A stretch of DNA of 64,000 nt from Pycnopodia helianthoides (lineage: Eukaryota; Echinodermata; Asteroidea; Forcipulatida; Asteriidae), in the NCBI GenBank assembly GCA_032158295.1, contig CM063249.1, positions 9,563,195 through 9,627,194 of the forward strand, given 5' to 3'. The notes under the pieces are model-generated. The model saw only the letters and a program-made list of their open reading frames with translations. It was not told the origin of the DNA and searched no databases. A program made the position numbers and the translations under genes. This document shows, piece after piece, positions 22,613-32,975 of the stretch; position 1 is the first letter of the stretch, and each line of letters begins with the position of its first letter.

Positions 22613-23838
22613 ACACAAACAAACAAACAAAATAAAACATTGAGCCTTTAACTAATTCAGCTACACTTGAACTAAGCACTTTTGTGTAAGTAACTAAGCA
22701 CTTTGTGTAAGTGGAACATGTTGCTCTGCAAATTAATTTGCCAAGTAAACAGTGTAGAGCCATTTACAAATGATGTACATGTATTGTGCATAATTTTACT
22801 GTGCCAGGCAAATATGTGTGCTTTCTTTTTATTTATTTTATATTTCATGTTATTTATTGATAACCAACAGCAGTTAACCACCACTAATGGGTATCATCTT
22901 TCAATGTTATCAATTTTTTAACCAAAGATTAGAACATCATTCTGTTTTTGCAAAATTCAATACAACTTTATGATACTGATGTAGAAACAAACATTTAACG
23001 AGCAGTGCACGTTTGGTAATAGGCTTGGATATAATGTTTGAGACCCTTTGGGGAAAGTGCTAATATTTTATGCCACTTAGATCACAAAGGCAGCATTATT
23101 TGTTTGAACCAGAGTCACCTCCCAGTCTGCCTCAATAAATTATGAACTTCAAAGCTTTAATCCTCTTAGATCCCCAGCTACCCTAGTCAGACTATTCCCC
23201 ATGGCAGCTCCTCTCTTCAGTATTCACCCTCTAACCCTCTTGAGTCGACCCCTGGCCTACCCTTTGACCCATTGATACGCTCTATAAGGACACAAGCATG
23301 TTTCTGTTGCACAGACAAAGGCAAATGGATTTTCTGGCTTATGTGGGTTTTGGGATCTTCGGTAGTCTCCTCCTATAATAGAATAGAGTGAATCAATATG
23401 TAATTGTGATGGTAATTCATTAATATACAGTAGCAACATGATAGCCTGTGTTGTCATTGCGTTGGATTGCTTGATCATTAAGAGGGCTGTTTTTGACCAA
23501 ACTCTTCCTACTTATTAACAGAGTATAGTATTTCCAAGACAGTTATAGTCACCATCCCTGGAATTGGAAGATCTTTTAAGCCAAAGGAATGGTCCTAATA
23601 CTTGGAGTTGTTGCTCATGTGAGAAGTGGTTTCCTTATATAACGGATACTTGTTGTTGATGTCAACCTACATCTATACTGATCGTTGGTTTATCAGTTTG
23701 ACTTGTTGACGAATAACAAGAGTCATTTTAGGAAGCTGCTATTTGAATTGGTTGTATCAATGAGTATGTTTTGTAATGACCGGTGTTGACTTGTGAATTG
23801 TATGACATTGGAATCAGGACCTTCTGAGCTAACTAGAG

Positions 23839-24510
23839 AAGCCCAATCATTATTTGAGGAATTCTACCGAGGGCAAAGTCACAGACATGGAGGAAGCAAA
23901 CTCCAATGCCGACCCCAGTTTTGGAATTAGTTCCCTGCTCAGTATCAGTATGCCCTTTAAGCTGTTCTTTCAAACAATAACGACTTCTTCAACATCAACG
24001 GACAAGGAGCAAACCACTGAATCAGACCAACAAGCAACGCCAAACACAGATCATCAATGCTACCAGACTCAGGAGGTGTCTGTGCAGCAGTTCTCAGCTC
24101 AAACGCAGCACCAGAAAGTTTCTTTGCAGCAGCTCCCACAGCAGTTCAAGCATCAGTCGGAGCAGCAGTTGCCACATCGGTACCCGCAGCAGTCGAAGCA
24201 CCAGTTTTCCTCTGCTCAACAGCAGCCACATCGGTACCCGCAGCAGTCAAAGCAGCAGTCAAAGCAGCAGGTTTCCTCTGCTCAGCAGCAGCATGCTGTA
24301 ACGATGGCATTGTCTCAAGCATCGACCCGCAACACCAAGTCTGCTAATATTTCCCAGGTGTGCACAGTTCAGCAACAGAAGGTGACTCGACTGGCCACAG
24401 TCCCTCAAAAGCAGAAAAGACCGCAGTTAATGCCAGCTTCACAGGTCTCAACCGCCAAACGAGAGAATGACTTCCATGATCTATTGCTTTCTATTTACAG
24501 AGACCGGGAG
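23839..24510 (+). CDS. Candidate Q-rich optional exon of the RIM-binding protein gene (or short separate ORF)
   Basis: A single open frame runs from after a TAA at about 23830 to a TAA at 24556. If spliced with acceptor CTAACTAGAG|AAG (weak) and donor CGGGAG|GTAGGA (fair), it is 672 bp, phase 0 at both ends, and would fit between the exons at 19834 and 26092. It could instead start at ATG 23887 as an alternative first exon. The centre is very rich in Q, H and S, with two copies of HRYPQQSK..SSAQQQ. The C-terminal block RENDFHDLLLSIYRDRE is not low complexity and looks like true coding sequence. No equivalent is known to me in vertebrate RIM-BPs. Without the exon, the two coiled-coil exons join directly, as in vertebrates, so it may be optional. 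Confidence 0.5.
24172..24291 (+). repeat. CAG-rich coding repeat, two units
   Basis: Two units of about 54 and 63 bp each start CCACATCGGTACCCGCAGCA and end TCCTCTGCTCA(A/G)CAGCAG. The length difference is an extra CAGTCAAAG. Both keep the Q-rich frame. Confidence 0.75.
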
Positions 24511-25224
24511 GTAGGACAGATTGACATTGAAGAAACCGTACAATATCAGAAATTTTAACAAAATTCATTTATTATCCTCTTTTCACTGATTGGTGCTTTT
24601 AATATGTATCTAACTCATGATTCAAAATCGAAACTCGTTCAGCTTAACAAACTTTTCTTCATTTATGGAAACAAGTTTCTTTAGAAACACCATCTCCTCT
24701 GATAATTTAACATAACAAATAAAAGTGCCCAAAACCCCCTTAAAAAAAACTAACTTTCGTTTGCTGGTAAATTTCTTCATGCCAAGGAGTAACATTGTGA
24801 GACACTTTTTTAAAGATTTTTTGGTTTCATCAGCAGAAATATTTCAAAAGTTGTCCTGCTCCCAGATTTAATATTGAAAATGAAACATCTGTACAAAGTT
24901 CATAACAGATTCAAGTTACGTCCAGCCCATTTCACTCTATACATCAGTATTCAAAGGAAATCACGATGTACACAAATGGTATAAAATATTAAACAAGAGT
25001 ATCGCAAGTGGTGTTAGTGGCATGGGTAATTCACAAGCAGGACTGTTAATCCATTCATAGCATCTTTCTCTCTTGTGACTTATGATTCATTCATTGCAGT
25101 TGAACAAAATATGTGTCCAGACAACAAACCATGCTGTCTGAATAATATGACTAGCAGCAACGCCTCTGCGTCATTTTTTGTGTTAACATCAATTCAGATG
25201 AATTTATGTTTTAAACTATTTTGG

Positions 25225-25395
25225 CACACAATTCTATGCAACAAGGGTGTTTTATTAATTCATTATTTTCTTGCAACTGCAATAACCAATTGAGACAAGT
25301 TTTCACAGGTTTGTTATGTTATGCATATGTTGGGATACAGCAAGTGAGGACACTGGTCTTTGACAATTACCAAGAAGTATACCCTGCCTTTAAGC
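25225..25395. mobile_element. Truncated TTAA-type MITE, AGGTATTGGATAC subfamily
   Basis: It keeps one end of the family: AATTCTATGCAACAAGGGTG, TTTTCACAGGTTTGTTATG, TGAGGACACTGGTCTTTGAC and ACCCTGCCTTTAA. The other half is missing. Confidence 0.65.
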
Positions 25396-25856
25396 GTCTT
25401 GCATTTCATGCACCACTCCATGGTGGGAGGTACAGACTGTATTGATCGGGCTGATAATCACATGCAGATCGGCGGCTACTGTATTATTAAGTGTGTAGTG
25501 GCAGGTGGTTCACACACCTCAATTAACAATTGTATGTTTGTGTTGCATTGGGTGGGGAACTGAAAATGTTAAGGGTTAAGAAGCAGGAAGGAAGTAGGAT
25601 TAGGTATCGGAAGATGGAGAAATTGGAATCAAAAATCTTGACGTAGTTCTTTTTCATTTCTGTCCTCCCAATCCAATTGTTTCAGGAAGTGTATGAATTC
25701 ATGTGGGCAATTAGGATACAATAATAACAAGAGAAGAGTTTGAGGTAAAGAAGTTGTGGTGGGCAAGGGATCATAAAAGTAAGAAGCGTTTAAATGTGGC
25801 ACGTATTACATCTTACCCCAACATTTAACATGTGAACTGACTTTTGATATGTTCCA

Positions 25857-25939
25857 TAGTTCAAATGAAGTCTTAAGAAAAAACACCTGTTTCCAATTCA
25901 AATGAAGGCTTAAGAAAAAACACCTGTTTCAAATTAATT
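25857..25939 (+). repeat. Tandem duplication of about 42 bp
   Basis: Two copies of TTCAAATGAAG(T/G)CTTAAG followed by AAAAAACACCTGTTTC stand side by side. Confidence 0.8.
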
Positions 25940-26091
25940 ATTCATTGTTTTGTTTGTTTGTTTCAGCAGCTCATCTGTCAATACCACCAGTCAGTCGATA
26001 CATATCCTAGCAGTATAACTCTTTGTTATTATTGTAACAGCTACCCAAGTGACAGACAATTTATGCAAAAATTTGTTTTGATGATTTTTAG

Positions 26092-26313
26092 AGAGCGGAC
26101 ACTCCACCGAGCCTACCCAATGGCAATGCCACCACGAACCACCAAAATTCAAAACCCACCGATGCTGAAGTATACAAGCGCCTCTTTGCTCGGCAGAGGG
26201 CACGAGATCTAGCTGACAATGCACAGAAGCTTCTGTCTAAGGAGAGGGAGATCAAGGGGCTGAAGCAAGAACTGGACAGGCACAATGCTCTGAGTTCAGA
26301 GCCTGAAATTGAG
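26092..26313 (+). CDS. RIMBP2: RIM-binding protein, coiled-coil exon with ARQRARDL block (74 codons)
   Basis: The acceptor is GATTTTTAG|AGA (26091/26092). An in-frame TAG overlaps the acceptor, so the exon cannot start earlier in this frame. The donor is GAG|GTAAGA (26313/26314); 222 bp, phase 0 at both ends. The first 25 residues (RADTPPSLPNGN...) are a polar linker. The rest is a coiled coil: EVYKRLFARQRARDLADNAQ then KLLSKEREIKGLKQELDRHN. ARQRARDL-x-(E/D)-x-A-x-x-LL-x-K(D/E) is the most specific vertebrate RIM-BP block that I recognise, and it follows the KRLEEKAR block in the same order there. A longer open frame overlaps it in another register (25958-26212) and is a shadow. Confidence 0.9.
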
Positions 26314-26795
26314 GTAAGATGGAACTGGTGGTTATAGGGGTTCAATTCGGTTCAAATCACATCAAGGCAGATGAATTGATTCCAGTCTCCCATAGGAGAG
26401 GTAAAAGGTTCAAATCCTAACAAGTGCGGTTTGATAATTACACTAATAAAGAGCACTCCGGAGCACTTGAACTTCAAGTCGTAGAAAGAATGAAGACCAA
26501 TTTGGGAAGAAGTGATGTAAGTGAGAGGGAGATGAAAAAGAAAAAAGAAATATACAAGTATTACCCAAGTTATCATTAATACCCAAAGGATAGTAATGAA
26601 GAGTTATAAAATTTAAGCATAATGGCAACCACATTTTGATTGAGTGTAAAAAGTAAGGGACTTGAAAAATAAACAATAAAAATCAAAACATTTTCTTCTT
26701 AAAGGGATTGATAAGAAGTCAAATATTAGTTTTTGTTGGCTTGTTCTTGACATCCTTCTTGTATTAACAAGTTTTATTTCCTCCCCTGGAAGCAG
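26314..26795 (+). other. Intron (482 bp)
   Basis: It runs from GTAAGA to CCTGGAAGCAG. I see no repeat or other feature in it. Confidence 0.7.
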
Positions 26796-26903
26796 AAGAG
26801 CAATGGCGATGGAGAGAACATACATTTGAAGAAAATCATAAAGGGGAGTGCAAAGGAGCAGTTACTACTCCAGAGGCAAATACAGCTGGCTTCCAGTGCA
26901 CCG
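26796..26903 (+). CDS. RIMBP2: RIM-binding protein, coiled-coil exon with LLLQRQIQLAS block (36 codons)
   Basis: The acceptor is CTGGAAGCAG|AAG and the donor CCG|GTAAGT (26903/26904); 108 bp, phase 0 at both ends. The product is KSNGDGENIHLKKIIKGSAK then EQLLLQRQIQLASSAP. It matches in order the vertebrate stretch in which a (D/E)xLLRESQREVLRLQRQIAL helix follows the ARQRARDL block (recalled). It is too short to appear among long ORFs. It is the last exon of the gene that I can find in the window. Confidence 0.85.
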
Positions 26904-28576
26904 GTAAGTGCAACTAACCAACTCACTAGTCCAATTGCTGTCCAATGATAACTGAAAGCAGATTAAAGAGGCACTAAGCCCCATGATTTTCTCTTGACGA
27001 CAAAGCGTAGTGGAACATGTTAAGAAGCATTTTTAGCCATGTTTTGAAGACGTCTATCCTGCCACAGTCTCAATTATTGTCTTCCGAACGTTAATGGCGG
27101 AGAACCTGTGTAATGAGTCTTTCATCTTCTTTGCCGAAATAATTAGACAATGTTTAATCATTCAGTGAGTGACGTAGGAACTTAGACTTGAGACTGAGTC
27201 GCCATGATGCCAGAAAGCAAAGCACCTTTGATTTTGCTTTCTCATGCGGTTCCTTTGCCATTATTGAATCATTTATGTAGTTATATTCACAAAGGTTAAA
27301 CACATGTTTGTCTGAGTAGGGTCTGACACAACACTCGTGATTCTATGTCCTTTTGGTAGAATTATCCACTTTTTCAGACAATCTATCCATATGAGGATTC
27401 ACTGTATGGAAACACTGTGACTATTTTTTTAAGGTTGAGTGCCATTCTTTGAAAGACCATGTCTGTGAAAGGTGCACAATCCTTTCCCAACTTTCCAACA
27501 ATGTTTTTTATTTAGAGAGTGAGCCCTCTATTGTCCAATAGTGGCCAATCCTATTTCTCTTTGGAGTGTGTAAATACACGGACCTGTCATCTTTAATTTC
27601 CTGGCAGTTTCATCTTTCAAAACTGAAATGTATTAAATCAGTTTGGTCTGGGACAGCACATCTATTTTGATGACAGTTTCTTTAATTTTACCGAGCCCTG
27701 GATGGCCTTTGCTCACGTTTGTTTTTGTGCAAGATGAAGGCAATTTCACAAACCTACTCAATTTTTTTTTCAATCCAACACATACATGGTAAAATTATGT
27801 AAACGCGTGAAACGTACATGTAGATGTCAATGACACTTTATCAATTCTGGATGTGCCATACGAAATTTCATTTTAATAGACTAGTCTTGCGCGTATTCGA
27901 ACTTCTGGGACCAAGTTGTGATGGTCCAAACTAAATCGAGTAACGTGTGCACGATTCTGTTTTTCAAATACTTTAGTTTAATGTAGTTTATGGCTATAAA
28001 AATTATATTATATTAGTGGGAAAGTAAGATGCAGTGATGAAATATTTAAATGTAAAATAAATTTAACAAACCAATGAAGAAAACCAGAGAATAAGGCTTG
28101 ACCTCCGTTTCCGGTTACTTGTAAACAATTCAGAATGTTGCCCAACTGACGTTTAGATTGTCATTAAACATAATATGTAATGGTTGCACAAAGTCAGGCA
28201 TAATGCACAAATGGGGTTTCCCACAAATAACCATCCTTGTCCCAAGTTTTGATTTTCCTTCAATTTTATTTTCAGGAATTTTATACAAATAGAATTTAAA
28301 AAGAAGCCTTGAATTCACGAAAAAATATGGTCTTTGTTCGACTTGTTTTCTCGTTTTGGATGTGCGCAAGACTTTCACAGTCTATTGTTACCTGTACTTG
28401 AAAAGTTGTAGAATCATCAAATTCTTGAATCTGAAATATTTAAATTCTTTCAGTCCATGTGCAAAAGCACTTGTTTTTGTTTGTATACACATTGCTTATT
28501 TAGTCTCGCTGAAAACAAATTCACAGGAATGTTGGGTGGGATTGAACCCGTAACCGTCCAAACTAGTCTTATTACC

Positions 28577-28908
28577 TTAAGGCTAAATAAACAAAAATAC
28601 CAGTTGATCGTCCCCTCCCTCGTCCTTTTTTGAGGCCGCATCCTTTTATTATTATTTTTTATTTTACATTTTTTTTCTTCAAAAAGATACATTTTCTGTG
28701 TATTTTTCATTAAACTTACCAATCTTTTAGAACTTGTAACTACAGAAAGTAAGTGGTGACGTTAAACTGAAGAATTGGTGGCCAGTTTGAATTAAAATGC
28801 TTGGCGCCACCTTCGAAAGAAATAAAAATAAAGAATAAAAAGGCCCTCATCCTCCTCTTTTAAAAAAAACATGGACGATCAACTGGTATTCTTTTTCACT
28901 TGGCCTAA
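28577..28908. mobile_element. Inverted-repeat DNA element (332 bp)
   Basis: AATACCAGTTGATCGTCC (28596-28613) and GGACGATCAACTGGTATT (28873-28890) are perfect inverted copies. The inversion extends outward imperfectly to TTAAGGCTAAA on the left and TTGGCCTAA on the right, and inward to CCTCCCTCGTCC and GGCCCTCATCC-type sequence. Confidence 0.75.
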
Positions 28909-29103
28909 GACCTGCCAGCTGGTATGGAGTTCAGAATACTTCTAATGGGAGTTTTCATCCAACTGACAAAGTGATTACTTATGCCACATCAAAAGTCGTC
29001 ACGGATGTGCCATTAGTGTACTCTATCCCCTGTGTATAATTAACACCATTCAGTTACTTTCAATTCTCAAGAAACCTACTCCGATGATAATTTGAGCATG
29101 GGA

Positions 29104-29190
29104 TTAGCATAAGTCCCAGGGGAGGCCCTCCCCAATTAATTTTGAGTGTACAATTAGCTTATGTCCCAGGGGTGGCCCTCCTTAATTAAT
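29104..29190 (+). repeat. Direct duplication of about 50 bp
   Basis: TTAGCATAAGTCCCAGGGGA...GGCCCTCCCCAATTAATT is followed by TTAGCTTATGTCCCAGGGGT...GGCCCTCCTTAATTAATC. Confidence 0.7.
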
Positions 29191-30181
29191 CCTGGGGCTC
29201 CAGCAGCAATGTGTGCAATCCACACCGAACAAAATTAGCATTGATACTGATAAGATTCATGGCTGGTATCAAGCGGTAAGAATGAGCTGAATAATTCAAT
29301 GTGATGTGTTAAGTACGTAGAAGTGAATTTTACCAATGGAAGTGCAGTGAATTTGCAATCCCATGAAATACTAAATGGCTCAAATACTAGCATATGGAGG
29401 GACAGTTAAATGTGTATCCTTGATTTCTTGAAAAGTACACTCTTTCAAAATCTCTTGTTTCAGAAAAAAAGTTATGTTAACCTTTGAACATTGAATCAAA
29501 ATTGGTGATCAGAATTGTAGACTGTCTTATTCATTTATCGTTGTCTCCATACTTGGAGATTGGTTATGTTGAAAAAGAAATGAGTAGTTTCAATGTGAAA
29601 GTTCATTGATTTTAACATTGCCAATCCTTCAGAGAAATATCTTTTTCTGAATGACTGTCAAAGTTAAGAAAAATAGTATTTTAAGACCTTAACAAATTTG
29701 TATTACCATTGCTTATTTTGATTGCCACGATCAAAATCTCAGACAAAACATGAACAGGTTTTTATTGTTACTGAAAACAGGACCTTACTGTTTGATGACA
29801 CTTTATTGTGACTTGTGAGATTATTGAAAAATAGGAAATTGTAAATGAGAATTACTCTTCCAAAAACCAATGGTGTTCCTGTAAAGAGGGGACTTTGGTA
29901 CTTTGTTTTGCATCATTGATTCATCCAATGTTGAATGAAGTCCTCCTTATGAGGTTTGTGCCTGTCTCATTAGTCCGCCAGTCTTACTCATGTTGCTGTT
30001 TTCATGAATATGGTAGAATCCTAGAAATGGTGTGCATTTATTTTACATTGTTTATCTATTAGACATTAGACAGTCTCTTGTTTCAATTCAGTTCATTTTA
30101 CCCTATGCTCCTGCACTGCCATGTCCAAACTGATCATCTGCATCTATGTCTGTTAGCTTGGAATGGCAAAGTTGAAGCACT

Positions 30182-30610
30182 TTAAAGGAAGGGTCTCACA
30201 TTGTTTTTTTGTCAACGTAATGCTGATTTATAGGCATCATTATAAAGAAAGATACAATAAAAGTCACATGTGAAATTTTCAGCTGAGAAAACGGCAAAAA
30301 CATGTCACGGTGTTTTTCACAAGACTGTCGAATCCATCCACCTTTAGAGGTGACAGCGGGTACCATTCGCATCTCTGGCCACAGCATTTGAGAACAAACA
30401 CCAACCCTAGAAATCTGATAAACGATTCATGCATGAATTGCTTCTCAGATTCAAATGTTTTGGGTGAAAAATCATCCAAACCATATTACTTCAAAGGGAA
30501 TCCTTTCTCAAAACAGTTTATACTATCGACAGCTGCAGTGCTTCTCACCAAGTAATTTTTTTTGGTCATACATTTTTGGAGTATTTACAGAGCAATGTCC
30601 CTACCTTTAA
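30182..30610. mobile_element. TTAA-flanked MITE, GGTAGGGTC subfamily, copy 3 (complete)
   Basis: Both ends are intact: TTAAAGGAAGGGTCTCACATTG on the left (inner part degenerate) and ATGTCCCTACCTTTAA on the right. The internal TACAATAAAAGTCACATGTG and AGGTGACAGCGGGTACCA match the copies at 4875 and 21867. Length is 429 bp with TTAA at both borders. Confidence 0.8.
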
Positions 30611-31483
30611 GATCCCGTGGTTCTGGCCATAGTTCAGCCACCTATGAATTCAGACATGGTTTTTGTAGTGATGTCAAGTAAGACTGAAATATGTAGACAT
30701 TTGAAATAATTCTAGAATATATCTTGCTGTTTTGTAAAATATAGAAAGAATGAAAAGTAACATCGAAGTCACTTGAAGTCTAAGTGATTTATAACACATT
30801 CAGTTCTACAACAAGTTAAACAAAATCATCTCAATTTTAATTTAATACTTCATACAAATATTTGATCGATTCTCATGGGAACAATATAAAAAAACAATCT
30901 CACATTTCAAGTAAACTTTTTACCATAGCACAGTACCCTAGTTCTTGCAAATGCAATTACCATTACTGTAGTTCAGAAAGTAACACCCCTTCTAGAGAAA
31001 ATATAAAATCCAGGGCTGCATAATTGCATATTTGAAAATCAATTTGGTTATTAAATCAGACATAAAGTGGCACCAAAATGTTGTTTAGCAGCCCGTGGAC
31101 TGGGGTGGGAGGGTGTCTTAAATGCGCGTATGTACATGTAGATGTGACCTCATTGAATATAATATGGGTGCCAATCAGCATCTAACATTCAGTTGTTCTC
31201 ATTTGACTAATGACGCAAGCTTTCAGTCAGCCGATATATAGGATTCCAATAGAAAATCTTGGGTCACCTTCTGCAGCCACGCGGGAATTTTATTGATTCT
31301 TTTTAACAAATGTCACAAATATACATTGGAGTTGGTGGCTTTAATTGAGTATTACGTTTGAGCGATGGTATAGTACATGTAGTAGTGGTAGGCTGACTGC
31401 TCTTGGAGATATTCTTTGGATATTTATTTTATGTGACGTTCCCCTCTGGATTTGATTGCGATTGGGGAAGGAAAAGGAGACAC

Positions 31484-31522
31484 AATGGAGCTTTTTGTGA
31501 ACCATTACAGGGATCTGCACCA
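31484..31522 (+). CDS. Weak candidate initial exon, 13 codons then a donor
   Basis: ATG GAG CTT... reads MELFVNHYRDLHQ and meets CAG|GTAGGA. Treating it as an internal exon in phase 0 fails, because that frame has a stop. It would work only as a first exon of a downstream promoter. There is no homology support. It is listed because a codon run ending exactly at a good donor is uncommon in this region. Confidence 0.15.
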
Positions 31523-31895
31523 GGTAGGACCATCAAGTGGTTTTGTAGTCTGTATGAACATTGTCTGGATGTTCACAGATTTTGTGGTAGAGAATGTTTT
31601 GGGTTGGTATATTTCACTGGCACAAATTCTGTTTGGACTAGCAAACTTTCCATGAGAAAAGTGAACCTCTAGATTACCAGAATACCTGAACAGGTTCTTT
31701 TTTTATTGAGTGATACCAGACAGTTCCAGGCGTCGTGATTGTACAGTGTAGGTTATGTCATAGAGGAAGGACCCCTTTCTCTATGGTTATGTGTACCCAG
31801 TAGTATAATCCACAGTGCAAATTGAGCTAAACTAGTATCTGTTATTATGGTAGAAAAATATGTAAATGTATCCATACTTTAAATGAGTCCTAATG

Positions 31896-32050
31896 CCAGG
31901 CCTGGAATTACACCAAGGCCACGGAGGCCATGGCCTCTGCTGCCCTGGTCCTGGCCTTGGTGCCTCTTCAAAAGCTTCCATAGACTTCAAGATTTTTCAT
32001 TGAAAGTGTCGTTTGCAAAATATAAATGGCCATGCCCTCTCAAAGGCCGG
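31896..32050 (+). repeat. Dispersed CAGGCCTGGAATTACAC element, copy 2
   Basis: It starts GCCAGGCCTGGAATTACACC, then CGGAGGCCATGGCCTCTGC, and ends ATGCCCTCTCAAAGGCC. It matches 13087-13266 (inverted) and 56692-56856. Confidence 0.65.
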
Positions 32051-32814
32051 TGATGTAGATGCAATTGGCACTTTATAAAAGCTTTTAGTACTTCCTTTCA
32101 ATGTACTGCAGTAAGTTGTTAAAAAAGTAGTTTAGACCAGAGCAAGTTCGGCAACACTTGTGGTATTGTTCATTATCAACAAACTTCACTTGTTGTGAAG
32201 TTTGTAGCGTTACCAGCGGTGCATTCTACTCAGGTGAACAAGGCAAACGTTTGCCAACTTATGCGCACATTTTCAAAGTTGAACACATTGGGTGCAGAAG
32301 GCATTTGCAATGTTGGTAAAATTGTGCAAAATGGCAAAAGGAGGTGATTGAGTATGTTACGCCAAATTAAAAAACATGGACAAAAGCAGTTTCAAGTCCA
32401 TGGAAGTTAGACTAATCTGAACAAAACCTTACCTCAAACAAATCAGATTGTTTTTAGTAAAGTGTTTTAATTCGTTATGTTAAATTGAACTTGTTTACAA
32501 ATGGAGTGAGTGTTAGTAGTAATGAAAATGTGCTATTTTATTTTAAAGAGCAGATGACAAAATATTGTCCAACACACAGATCATTATAGAGACAGCAAAA
32601 TGATTGGTCGGATAGATTGAAACGAATGTGCGTTCCAGCCCAAACTGTTAGCATGATGCACATTTCATAAATGGTAGCGAAAACAGTCGCGTGAGTGGAA
32701 CACACCCCAGTTATATGAGAAATGCTAATATCTAAAATGATGTGTTAAAATCATGTTATGAGTCTTTTGAATGAAGTGGAATTAATTTTTCATGTAATGG
32801 AAACTGCTAACATA

Positions 32815-32975
32815 GGGCGAGATAGCTCAGTTGGTGGAGCTCCAGCATGTTAATTCAGAGGTCGATGGTTCAAATACCGCTCTCGTAAATTTGTCTTTGT
32901 TCAATCCAAATTATTCAAAATTTCCCCAGTCAGTTTCCGTTGTGCTTTATTACTTGATATTTGTAAAGCATAAAA
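32815..32975 (+). mobile_element. tRNA-like SINE or tRNA pseudogene
   Basis: The head GCGAGATAGCTCAGTTGG is a good A box and GGTCGATGGTTCAAATACC a B box, with GCTCTCGTA closing the arm. The anticodon stem and acceptor stem are imperfect, so it is not a working tRNA. A non-tRNA tail with TTTGTCTTTGTTCAATCC follows, as in SINEs. Confidence 0.55.

Larger units (their letters stand above)
19835..26091 (+). other. Intron (6.3 kb) with an optional Q-rich exon
   Basis: It is bounded by GTTTGT and GATTTTTAG. It contains a dispersed repeat (20440-20655), a TTAA-type MITE (21867-22220), a GGCCAGT copy (22296-22612), the Q-rich candidate exon (23839-24510), a truncated MITE (25225-25395) and a 42-bp tandem duplication (25857-25939). 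A strong-looking TTTGTTTGTTTCAG at about 25968 opens a frame that does not match the gene and looks like a decoy. Confidence 0.6.
298..26903 (+). other. RIMBP2: RIM-binding protein gene, 5' part (gene-level span)
   Basis: This is the span of the recognised exons of a RIM-binding protein gene. Seven exons, all joined in phase 0, give 922 codons: 399 + 59 + 234 + 74 + 46 + 74 + 36. RIM-BPs are large cytoplasmic scaffolds of the presynaptic active zone, with an N-terminal coiled coil, three SH3 domains and fibronectin-III repeats. Only the N-terminal part is present here. The family call comes from coiled-coil blocks that I recognise from vertebrate TSPOAP1/RIMBP2: KRNVEL-KRLEEKAR, then ARQRARDL-KLLSKE, then EQLLLQRQIQLAS, in the same order as in those proteins. 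Which vertebrate paralogue is nearest cannot be judged; an invertebrate deuterostome probably has a single pro-orthologue. The gene runs on past the window. Confidence 0.82.
26904..31483 (+). other. Start of the very long downstream intron
   Basis: The GTAAGT donor at 26904 opens sequence with no further exon that I can support. 28577-28908 and 30182-30610 are transposable elements. A 50-bp direct duplication with GTCCCAGGGG(A/T)GGCCCTCC lies at about 29104-29190. 27000-28570 and 29200-30180 are plain AT-rich sequence in which I see nothing. Confidence 0.5.

Noticed and set aside
24057..24347. Alanine/valine-rich ORF across the Q-rich region
   Set aside because: It is the shifted reading of CAG repeats (GCA/AGC frames). 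Only the Q frame extends to a plausible non-repetitive end and donor.
25958..26212. Open frame after the strong TTTGTTTCAG acceptor, overlapping the ARQRARDL exon
   Set aside because: It is in the wrong frame for the conserved coiled coil and stops at 26212 inside the true exon. The RIM-BP frame has a TAG right at 26089-26091, which fixes its start at 26092.
31403..31672. 89-codon Cys/Phe-rich ORF
   Set aside because: It has no splice logic, no domain and no codon bias. The overlapping short ATG frame at 31484 is kept only as a weak candidate.
32815..32889. Functional tRNA gene
   Set aside because: The A and B boxes are good, but the acceptor and anticodon stems do not pair well and a SINE-like tail follows.
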